Positions 57,126-64,000 of a stretch of 64,000 nt of DNA are shown one piece after another (the stretch's first letter is position 1; every line of letters starts with the position of its first letter). This stretch comes from Bacteroidales bacterium. Lineage in GTDB: Bacteria; Bacteroidota; Bacteroidia; Bacteroidales; UBA932. Location of the stretch: assembly GCA_017651465.1 (NCBI GenBank), contig JAGCCX010000061.1:1-64000 (forward strand), read 5' to 3'. The notes under the pieces were generated by a model. That model searched no databases. It was not told the DNA's origin and was given only the letters and a program-made list of their open reading frames with translations. A program made the translations under genes and the position numbers.

Positions 57126-58267
57126 TGGAGCAGATATTCGACAGCCTGGTTCAGTTCTGGCAGTTTACCGGCTTTGCAAACTGCACCTGGCAACATTTGG
57201 TAATGATTGCAATAGGTGCAATCTTCATAACTCTTGGCATCGTCAAGGAATGGGAGCCTATGTTGCTGGTCCCGATTGGCTTCGGTATCATTATCGGCAA
57301 CATTCCAATGTTCCCGGGAATGAACATCGGCGTTTACGAAGACGGCTCTGTGCTGAACACCCTTTATCAGGGCGTGAGGCAGGGATGGTATCCCCCGCTG
57401 ATCTTCCTTGGCATCGGGGCAATGACCGATTTTTCGGCGCTAATCTCCCAACCCAGGCTGATGCTTATAGGCGCCGCTGCGCAGATGGGTATTTTCGGTG
57501 CATATCTTCTGGCCCTTGCCTCCGGTTTTGCACCGAATGAAGCGGGAGCCATAGGCATCATTGGCGGGGCGGACGGCCCTACCGCCATCTTCCTGAGCTC
57601 CAAGCTGGCGCCTGACCTTATGGGAGCGATTGCCGTATGCGCGTATTCCTATATGGCTCTTGTGCCGGTGATCCAGAAGCCCATTATGCTTTTGCTCACC
57701 ACCAAGAAAGAACGGCTCATCGAAATGCCCAAGCCGCGCGAGGTAAGCCAGAAAGAAAAGATAATCTTCCCCATCGTGGGATTCCTCTGCACCGCTTTCA
57801 TCGTGCCGTCGGGCCTGCCGCTGTTGGGTATGCTGTTCTTCGGCAACCTGCTTAAAGAGTCGGGAGTCACCCGCCGTCTGGCAAACACAGCGGGCGGCCC
57901 GCTCATCGATGTGGTAACCACCCTCATCGGACTCACCGTCGGAGCATCCACCCAGGCCGACAAGTTCCTGACCGGCAATTCTTTGAAGATTTTTGCCCTG
58001 GGGCTTCTGTCATTCATCATCGCCACCACTTGCGGCGTGTTGTTCGTGAAGATTTGGAACCTCTTCCTCAGGCCCGGGCGTAAGATAAATCCCCTGATAG
58101 GCAATGCCGGAGTGTCAGCAGTGCCCGACAGTGCCCGCGTCTCGGAAGTGGTGGGACGCGAAGCCAATCCCAATAATCATCTGTTAATGCACGCGATGGC
58201 GCCAAATGTCGCAGGCGTAATCGGCTCCGCCGTAGCAGCCGGTATATTACTTGGATTCTTAGGATAA
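57125..58267 (+). CDS. mmdB: Na+-translocating decarboxylase beta subunit (OadB/MmdB)
   Basis: The 380-residue membrane protein decarboxylates carboxybiotin and exports Na+. About nine helices are visible. Signature blocks include EWEPMLLVPIGFGIIIGNIP near residue 40, LIFLGIGAMTDFSALIS near 97, the pump motif GGADGPTAIFLSSKLAP near 147, and MHAMAPNVAGVIGSAVAAG near the C-terminus. It shares one base with the biotin carrier gene (TAATG) and overlaps the nuclease-like gene in the same way. Confidence 0.95.
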   Translation: MEQIFDSLVQFWQFTGFANCTWQHLVMIAIGAIFITLGIVKEWEPMLLVPIGFGIIIGNIPMFPGMNIGVYEDGSVLNTLYQGVRQGWYPPLIFLGIGAMTDFSALISQPRLMLIGAAAQMGIFGAYLLALASGFAPNEAGAIGIIGGADGPTAIFLSSKLAPDLMGAIAVCAYSYMALVPVIQKPIMLLLTTKKERLIEMPKPREVSQKEKIIFPIVGFLCTAFIVPSGLPLLGMLFFGNLLKESGVTRRLANTAGGPLIDVVTTLIGLTVGASTQADKFLTGNSLKIFALGLLSFIIATTCGVLFVKIWNLFLRPGRKINPLIGNAGVSAVPDSARVSEVVGREANPNNHLLMHAMAPNVAGVIGSAVAAGILLGFLG

Positions 58268-59127
58268 TGAAGAAGTTTTTAATTATTGCTTTAAGCCTTC
58301 TTAGCTGGAACTTTGCTTCAGCGCAGTCAACCCATAATGTAATGAGTTGTAACATACGCATTACCGGACTTCCCGCCGACGAGGTGGACGGCCGCCGCTG
58401 GGATGACCGCAAGGACATTTGCCTCAAGGTTATCAAGTCACGCAAGCCCGACATTATCTGTATGCAGGAAGTCATTTATGAGTCCTACGACTATATGCGC
58501 AAGAAGCTCAAGGGCTACATTGCCTTTGGTTTCGAAGGTCCTGAGATGGATCCCTGGACCGAGGGCTACCACTTCATCGGAAAGAATGTAATATTCTTCA
58601 GCAAAAAGCGTTACGAGCTCATTTCCGAGGGATGCTACTGGCTCTCCGAAACCCCTACAATAGCCGGAAGTTCTTCCTGGGAGACAGCAAGGGCGCGCCA
58701 CTGCAACTGGGTGAGGCTGCGCGACCGCAAGAGCGGCCGGGTGTTCCGTGTGCTCGATGTCCATCTGGACCATATCACCAAGCTTGCCAAGACAAAGCAG
58801 ACCGAGGTGATTGTGGCTGAGGCCGCACAGTATGCCGAGGATTTCCCGCAGCTGCTTTTCGGCGATTTCAATTCGGGCATTAAAGACGAACCCTATGCCC
58901 TGCTCACCGCTGCCGGCTGGACTGATGCCTACGAAGACGTCCACGGCCACGAAGAGGTGGGATACACTGCCCACGGCTGGAAATTCGACCGTCCCAAAGG
59001 CCGCAGGATCGATTTCATTTACACCAGGGGCGGAGTGAAGGCCCTGGATGCCGAAATAGTCAAGGACGCTCCCGGCGGCATTTATCCGAGCGACCACTAT
59101 TTCGTATCGGCCAAACTGCAGTTTTAA
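58267..59127 (+). CDS. Exported endonuclease/exonuclease/phosphatase family protein
   Basis: A 286-residue protein with signal peptide (MKKFLIIALSLLSWNFASAQ) and the EEP fold. Motifs are SCNIRI near residue 27, DIICMQEV near 63 with the metal-binding Glu, VLDVHLDHI near 163, LLFGDFNSG near 197 and SDHYFVSAKL at the end. Family members cleave DNA, phosphoinositides or sphingomyelin, so the substrate is not fixed. It is last in the decarboxylase operon and is followed by a terminator. Confidence 0.88.
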   Translation: MKKFLIIALSLLSWNFASAQSTHNVMSCNIRITGLPADEVDGRRWDDRKDICLKVIKSRKPDIICMQEVIYESYDYMRKKLKGYIAFGFEGPEMDPWTEGYHFIGKNVIFFSKKRYELISEGCYWLSETPTIAGSSSWETARARHCNWVRLRDRKSGRVFRVLDVHLDHITKLAKTKQTEVIVAEAAQYAEDFPQLLFGDFNSGIKDEPYALLTAAGWTDAYEDVHGHEEVGYTAHGWKFDRPKGRRIDFIYTRGGVKALDAEIVKDAPGGIYPSDHYFVSAKLQF

Positions 59128-59179
59128 CACAACGGGAACGCTTCCGGGTCTTCACACGGCAGCGGCCTGTCGGTTTAGA

Positions 59180-59218
59180 AGCCTGGCACTCAACAGGGTG
59201 CCGGGCTTTCTTTATTTG
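59180..59218 (+). terminator. Intrinsic terminator of the mmd operon
   Basis: A 10-bp stem (AGCCTGGCAC at 59180-59189 with GTGCCGGGCT at 59198-59207, one U-G wobble), eight-base loop, then TTCTTTATTTG. It lies 50 bases past the stop at 59127. Confidence 0.85.
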
Positions 59219-59222
59219 TTTA

Positions 59223-59253
59223 TTTGAAATATGCTCTAAAATCACTATATTTG
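59223..59253 (+). promoter_or_regulatory. Full promoter for the V-type ATPase operon
   Basis: TTTG at 59223-59226, 19 bases, then TATATTTG at 59246-59253, 23 bases before the ATG at 59277. It starts immediately after the terminator of the previous operon. Confidence 0.8.
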
Positions 59254-59276
59254 AGAATTCAAATAAAGATTTCGAT

Positions 59277-59876
59277 ATGCAGAATAAATTACAGGAACTA
59301 ACAGAGCAGCTTTACAACGAGGGCCTTGCCAAGGGCCGCCAGGAAGGTGACCGCTACCTCGAAGAAGCCAGGCTCAAATCGTCCGCTATGCTCGAAGAGG
59401 CCCGTGCCCAGGCCGCCGGTATTATCGAGGCTGCCGAGAAAGAAGCAGCCGACCTGCGCTCCAAGGCCGAGGCAGACATTAAAATGGCCTCTGCCCAGGC
59501 TCTTCAAGCCACCCGCAAGGACATAGAGAATCTGATAGTGACCAAGGCATCGTCGCAGACTGCCACATCCGACCCTGAATTCCTCAAACAGATCATAGTT
59601 GCCGTTGCAAGCAAGTTCTCGGCGCAAGAGGGCGCCGACATCGCGCTTGTACTCCCTTCATCCCTGAAGGAAAAGCTCGAGCCCTGGGTCCAGGGAGAAC
59701 TTGCCAAAACGCTTTCTGCCGGAGTTCAGGCAGAGTTTTCCAAGAAGATTGCAGGTGGTTTTACAATCGGGCCCAAGGACGGGAGCTACTTTATCAGCTT
59801 TACCGACAAAACCTTTGAGGGCCTGATTGCCGAGTATCTGCGTCCTGTTACCCGTAAACTGCTTTTCGGTGAATAA
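59277..59876 (+). CDS. atpE: V-type ATP synthase subunit E
   Basis: A 199-residue peripheral stalk subunit. The N-terminal half is a long charged coiled coil rich in Ala and Glu (AKGRQEGDRYLEEARLKSSA, then AAGIIEAAEKEAADLRSKAE). The C-terminal half is the globular domain with GAxIAL and GGFTIGPKDGSYFISFTD. First gene of the operon, behind its own promoter. Its stop lies inside the next gene. Confidence 0.9.
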   Translation: MQNKLQELTEQLYNEGLAKGRQEGDRYLEEARLKSSAMLEEARAQAAGIIEAAEKEAADLRSKAEADIKMASAQALQATRKDIENLIVTKASSQTATSDPEFLKQIIVAVASKFSAQEGADIALVLPSSLKEKLEPWVQGELAKTLSAGVQAEFSKKIAGGFTIGPKDGSYFISFTDKTFEGLIAEYLRPVTRKLLFGE

Positions 59877-60444
59877 CTACGAGTACATAATAGCCTCGCT
59901 GCCCGTGCCCGGGAAGGATGATGCCAAGCTGGATGCGGAGGCTCTTATCGCCGCTGTCCGCTCCCAGTGCTCCCCTTCCGACAACGCTTTGATCGACATC
60001 CTGCTGGACGGCTTTGACTCAGACAAGCTGAGCGAAGCGTTTTATTCGTCGGCCTACCGCTCCCGCAACGCTTTCATCCGGGAGTTCCTGCTGTTCGACC
60101 TCAAACTGCGCAACACCAAAGTCGAGTATCTGAACAAGGCCCTGGGCAGGCCCGCCGGCCTGGACCTTATGCCCTTGCCCTCCGGAGCCGATGCGGAGTT
60201 TTTTGAGAAGTCCAAAGCCGAATCCATTCTGGCACTCAAGGATATTCTCGGACGCGAGAGGGGTCTGGACGATCTGATGTGGGCCAAGGCGGACTCGCTG
60301 GTGCAGTTGCACGTTTTCGACATCGACATCATTCTTTCATACATTGTAAAATTCAAGATCATCGACCGCTGGAACCGGCTCGATCCCCAAACCGGGCGAG
60401 AGCTTTTCCGCCGTCTGGTACAAGAAATACGAAACACAAGATAA
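59869..60444 (+). CDS. DUF2764 family protein, V-type ATPase operon (subunit C position)
   Basis: A 191-residue protein of the DUF2764 family, which lies between subunits E and A in Bacteroidota V-type ATPase operons. It is thought to stand in for subunit C/d, since YEYIIASLPVP and a helical body (FIREFLLFDLKLRN, VFDIDIILSYIVKFKII) suit such a role. I start at GTG 59869, overlapping the atpE stop, because NNYEYIIASLP is the conserved family start. Assignment to subunit C is inference. Confidence 0.82.
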   Translation: MNNYEYIIASLPVPGKDDAKLDAEALIAAVRSQCSPSDNALIDILLDGFDSDKLSEAFYSSAYRSRNAFIREFLLFDLKLRNTKVEYLNKALGRPAGLDLMPLPSGADAEFFEKSKAESILALKDILGRERGLDDLMWAKADSLVQLHVFDIDIILSYIVKFKIIDRWNRLDPQTGRELFRRLVQEIRNTR

Positions 60445-60445
60445 T

Positions 60446-62200
60446 ATGGCTACAAAAGGCACGGTGACAGGAATTGTTTCCAACCTGGTGACGGTCAAAG
60501 TTGACGGTCCCGTTGGAGAGAACGAACTCTGTCATATAAACCTTGGCGGCACATTGCTGCTTGCCGAGGTAATTAAAGTAACTGGCGATCTTGCCTCGGT
60601 GCAGGTATTCGAGAGCACGCGCGGCCTGAAGAACGGCGACGAGGTGACCTTCCTTGGCAGGATGCTCGAGGCCAGTCTCGGCCCGGGACTCCTGTCGGGA
60701 GTCTATGACGGCCTGCAGAACGACCTCACCACTATGACCGGGGTGTTCCTTAAGAGAGGAGAATATACCGATCCCCTGGATCACAGCAAGTTGTGGGATT
60801 TCAAACCTATTGCCTCCGTGGGCGACAAGGTAGTGGCAGCCGACTGGCTGGGAGAGGTTATGGAAGGCTGGCTGCCTCACAAGATAATGGTTCCGTTCAG
60901 CTTCAGCGGAGAATATACCGTGCGCAGCATCGCTCCCGAAGGCTCCTACAACATCGATCAGACCATCGCCGTTCTTGCGGATGCCGAGGGCGAGGAACAC
61001 AAGGTTACTATGTGCCAGAAATGGCCGGTGAAAGTGGCGGTTAGAGGCTACCGCGAGAAACCCCGTCCGAGCAAGATAATGGAGACGGGAGTGCGCATCA
61101 TCGACACTTTCAATCCCATAGCCGAGGGCGGTACCGGATTCATCCCCGGTCCTTTCGGCTGCGGCAAGACCGTGCTCCAGCACGCCATTGCCAAGCAGGG
61201 CGAGGCCGACCTGGTGGTTATGGCCGCCTGCGGCGAGCGCGCCAACGAGGTGGTGGAGATTTTTACCGAGTACCCCGAACTCATCGACCCGCATACTGGC
61301 CGCAAGCTGATGGAGCGTACCGTTATCATATGCAACACCTCCAATATGCCGGTTGCAGCCCGTGAGGCCTCGGTATATACGGCTATGACCATATGCGAGT
61401 ACTACCGTGCGATGGGATACCGCTGCCTGCTTCTTGCCGACTCCACTTCGCGCTGGGCCCAGGCCCTGAGGGAGATGTCCAACCGTATGGAAGAGCTTCC
61501 CGGACAGGACGCTTTCCCCGTGGACCTCTCGGCCATCATCTCCAATTTCTACGCCCGTGCCGGACAGGTGGTGCTCAACAACGGCGAGACCGGGGCGGTG
61601 ACTTTCATCGGCACTGTCTCCCCTGCCGGCGGCAATCTCAAGGAGCCGGTAACCGAAAGTACCAAAAAGGCCGCCCGTTGCTTCTATGCTCTCGAGCAGA
61701 ACCGCGCCGACCAGAAGCGCTACCCTGCCGTGAATCCGGTGGAGTCGTATTCCAAGTATCTGGAATATCCCGAAATCCAGCGTACACTCGAGAGTACGGT
61801 GGAGCGTGGCTGGATCGATAAAGTGCTGGAAGCCAAGGTGCTTGTGCGCCGCGGAAAAGAGATGGCCGACCAGATCAACATCCTGGGCGACGATGGCGTG
61901 CCTATGAGCTATCACGAGGCATTCTGGAAGAGCGAGCTTATAGATTTCGGCTTCCTCCAGCAAGATGCATTCGACGCCATCGACTCCGTGTGCCCTATGG
62001 AGAGGCAGAAGTATATGCTCGACCTCATACTTGATATTTGCCGCCGCGAATTCAATTTCGAGGATTACGAGAAGTGCCGCTCCTATTTCAAAGAAATGAT
62101 TAATATCCTCAGGCAGATGAACTACTCCGAGTTCAAGTCGGAAGGATTCGAAAACTACCTTGCATCCCTGACCAAACTACTCTCCGAAAATGGCAACTAA
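60446..62200 (+). CDS. atpA: V-type ATP synthase catalytic subunit A
   Basis: The 584-residue catalytic subunit. Walker A GPFGCGKT lies near residues 233-240, preceded by the A-type insertion region 110-200. Other blocks are ACGERANEVVEIFTEYPEL near 257, TSNMPVAAREASVYTAMT near 295 and DSTSRWAQALREMSNRMEEL near 330. It starts one base after the DUF2764 stop and overlaps atpB by 11 bases. Confidence 0.97.
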   Translation: MATKGTVTGIVSNLVTVKVDGPVGENELCHINLGGTLLLAEVIKVTGDLASVQVFESTRGLKNGDEVTFLGRMLEASLGPGLLSGVYDGLQNDLTTMTGVFLKRGEYTDPLDHSKLWDFKPIASVGDKVVAADWLGEVMEGWLPHKIMVPFSFSGEYTVRSIAPEGSYNIDQTIAVLADAEGEEHKVTMCQKWPVKVAVRGYREKPRPSKIMETGVRIIDTFNPIAEGGTGFIPGPFGCGKTVLQHAIAKQGEADLVVMAACGERANEVVEIFTEYPELIDPHTGRKLMERTVIICNTSNMPVAAREASVYTAMTICEYYRAMGYRCLLLADSTSRWAQALREMSNRMEELPGQDAFPVDLSAIISNFYARAGQVVLNNGETGAVTFIGTVSPAGGNLKEPVTESTKKAARCFYALEQNRADQKRYPAVNPVESYSKYLEYPEIQRTLESTVERGWIDKVLEAKVLVRRGKEMADQINILGDDGVPMSYHEAFWKSELIDFGFLQQDAFDAIDSVCPMERQKYMLDLILDICRREFNFEDYEKCRSYFKEMINILRQMNYSEFKSEGFENYLASLTKLLSENGN

Positions 62201-63503
62201 AGCATATCAACGAACTTATACCAAGCTGCAGGCCATTACCAAGGCCACCGTGTCTCTCAATGCTACAGGTGTAGCCAACGACGAGCTGGCGCTTGTCGGA
62301 GGACGTCTCGCCCAGGTCGTGAAGACCAAAGGCGAAAGAGTGACGATGCAGGTCTTCTCGGGCACCGAAGGCATCCCCACCAACGCCGAGGTTTCGTTCT
62401 TCGGAGAGCCCCCTACCCTCAAAGTAAGCGATCAGTTGTCAGGCCGTTTTTTCAACGCCTACGGCAAGCCCATCGACGGAGGCCCCGAAGTTGAAGGTGA
62501 ATTGCGCGAGGCCGGCGGACCGTCGGTCAACCCCTACAAGCGCCGCCAGCCCAGCGAGCTGATTCCTACCGGAATTGCGGGAATCGACCTCAACAACACT
62601 CTCGTATCGGGCCAGAAGATTCCTTTCTTCGCCGACCCCGACCAGCCTTACAACCAGGTTATGGCCGATGTGGCTATGAGGGCGGATGTAGATAAGATAA
62701 TACTGGGCGGAATGGGCCTGAGCAACGACGACTATCTGTTCTTCCGTCAGGCCTTCGAAAGCGCCGGGGCGCTCGACCGTATAGTCTCTTTTGTCAACAC
62801 CACCGAAGAGCCGCCCGTGGAGAGGCTTTTGATTCCGGATATGGCGCTTACCGCGGCGGAGTACTTTGCCGTGGACAAGAACGAAAAGGTGCTTGTCCTG
62901 CTCACCGATATGACTCTCTATGCCGACGCCCTGTCCATAGTGAGCAACCGTATGGACCAGATCCCCTCCAAGGACTCGATGCCCGGTTCGCTGTATTCCG
63001 ATCTTGCAAAGATATACGAGAAGGCAGTTCAGCTGCCCGACGGCGGCTCCATCACCATCATCGCGGTCACTACCCTGAACGACGGAGACATTACCCACGC
63101 TATCCCCGACAACACAGGTTACATTACCGAAGGCCAGATATTCCTGCGCGCCGATTCGGATTCCGGTTGTGTGATAGTCGATCCTTTCCGCAGCCTGAGC
63201 CGACTCAAACAGCTGGTGCAGGGCAAGAAAACGCGCGAAGACCACAGCCAGGTTATGAATGCCGGCGTGCGTCTTTATGCCGACGCCCAGAATGCCAAGA
63301 CCAAACTGCAGAACGGTTTTGACCTGTCCGATTACGACCTCCGCTGTCTGGACTACGCGAAAGACTATGCCAAGCAGCTGCTCAGTATCGATGTTAACAT
63401 CTCGATAGAAGAGATGCTCGATACGGCCTGGCGGCTGTTTGCCAAGTACTTCTCGCCTGCTGAAACAGGTATCAAACAGTCTTTGATTGACAAATACTGG
63501 TAA
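62190..63503 (+). CDS. atpB: V-type ATP synthase subunit B
   Basis: The 437-residue non-catalytic nucleotide-binding subunit. It lacks the Walker A of subunit A and has instead LVSGQKIPFFADPDQPYNQ near 135, MALTAAEYFAVDKNEKVLV near 215, LTDMTLYADALSIVSNRMDQIPS near 245, then the PDGGSITIIAVTTLNDGD and FRSLSRLKQL segments. Start ATG 62190 inside the end of atpA. Confidence 0.97.
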   Translation: MATKAYQRTYTKLQAITKATVSLNATGVANDELALVGGRLAQVVKTKGERVTMQVFSGTEGIPTNAEVSFFGEPPTLKVSDQLSGRFFNAYGKPIDGGPEVEGELREAGGPSVNPYKRRQPSELIPTGIAGIDLNNTLVSGQKIPFFADPDQPYNQVMADVAMRADVDKIILGGMGLSNDDYLFFRQAFESAGALDRIVSFVNTTEEPPVERLLIPDMALTAAEYFAVDKNEKVLVLLTDMTLYADALSIVSNRMDQIPSKDSMPGSLYSDLAKIYEKAVQLPDGGSITIIAVTTLNDGDITHAIPDNTGYITEGQIFLRADSDSGCVIVDPFRSLSRLKQLVQGKKTREDHSQVMNAGVRLYADAQNAKTKLQNGFDLSDYDLRCLDYAKDYAKQLLSIDVNISIEEMLDTAWRLFAKYFSPAETGIKQSLIDKYW

Positions 63504-63518
63504 GAGCGATAATCTCGA

Positions 63519-64000
63519 TGGCAATCAAGTTCCAATATAACAAGACCTCCCTGACAAATCTCGGCAAGCAGCTGAAGATCAGGCAGAATGCGCTTCCGAC
63601 CTTGAAGAACAAAGAGTCGGCCCTGCGCGTGAGCGTGATTACGGCCAAGGCCGAGGCCCTCTCTCAGGCTCAGGCGCTTGAACAGAAGCTGCAGGAATAC
63701 GATTACCTCTGCGCGTTGTGGAACGAATTCGAGCCCGGGCTGGTGAGCATAAAAGATGTGCATCTCAAGACAGTCAAGATAGCCGGTGTCAAGGCTCCCG
63801 CCCTTGACGGCATCGATTTTGACCTCAAGCCTTTCAATGCTTTCGTCAAACCTGCCTGGTATGCCGACGGAGTGCGTATCCTCCAGGAGCTCAGTACATT
63901 GGGCATAGAGTCGGAGATATCCGAAGAACGCCGTCAGGTGCTTGAATTCAACCGCAAGAAGACCACCCAGAAGGTCAACTTGTACGAAAAGGTGCAGATC
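63519..64000 (+). CDS. atpD: V-type ATP synthase subunit D, 3' end cut by window
   Basis: An open frame from ATG 63519 to the window end gives at least 160 residues of central-stalk subunit D. It shows the family start IKFQYNKTSLTNLGKQLKIR, with LPTLKNKESALR just after, in a long coiled-coil helix. The C-terminal coiled coil resumes with TTQKVNLYEKVQI at the edge. Continuation into subunits I and K is expected beyond the window. Confidence 0.9.

Overview
The window reads as one compact, GC-rich stretch of a Bacteroidales chromosome. Genes overlap by 1-20 bases or are separated by a few bases. Promoters are of the Bacteroidota type: a -7 box TAnnTTTG, often with TTG/TTTG 19-20 bases upstream. 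A cysteate synthase-family gene (sulfonolipid pathway), a V-type ATPase operon with a DUF2764 subunit, a Na+-pumping methylmalonyl-CoA decarboxylase and the high GC together suggest a Rikenellaceae/Alistipes-like gut or rumen anaerobe. That placement is inference. No tRNA, rRNA, insertion sequence, phage or CRISPR array was seen.

Layout. 1-8295: citrate operon citD-E-F-X, a CitC-CitG fusion, an aconitase-family hydratase and a eukaryote-type NADP isocitrate dehydrogenase. 8314-16566: a 2-hydroxyacid dehydrogenase, a lipoprotein plus DUF5723 barrel pair, anaerobic ribonucleotide reductase nrdDG, and an exported FAD-dependent oxidoreductase. 16626-22715: a HerA-like ATPase, an M23 lipoprotein, TrmO, a SEC-C protein, an unknown protein and a YpfJ-type zinc protease. 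22921-28020: a four-gene operon of an AlsE/Rpe-like epimerase, AraM-type glycerol-1-phosphate dehydrogenase, a GlpT/UhpT-like antiporter and an exported phosphoesterase. 28030-34365, minus strand: asnA, trpS, a Kef-type antiporter, asd, a candidate small RNA and trmD. 34419-39654: a glutamine cyclotransferase-like lipoprotein, a DUF349 repeat protein, YidC and YggS. 39656-47575: rfbC, rarA, a GNAT protein, two small exported proteins, then cysteate synthase, a CaCA antiporter and RlmD. 47733-53568: a second DUF5723 barrel, a PlsC-like acyltransferase, QueA, an XRE regulator, a degenerate dihydroorotate dehydrogenase and CinA-C. 53621-59127: the methylmalonyl-CoA decarboxylase operon with an unusual lamin-tail/OadG fusion. 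59277-64000: V-type ATPase genes E, DUF2764, A, B and the start of D.

Working together, the citrate module can cleave citrate to acetate and oxaloacetate or carry it to 2-oxoglutarate. The decarboxylase would turn succinate-derived methylmalonyl-CoA into propionate while pumping Na+, and it lies directly upstream of a rotary ATPase that may use the same ion.

The most striking signal is not a gene. The tetranucleotide CATG is almost absent from the whole window: four sites found by eye in 64 kb where composition predicts over two hundred. Codon choice before Met codons and after His codons appears bent to avoid it.
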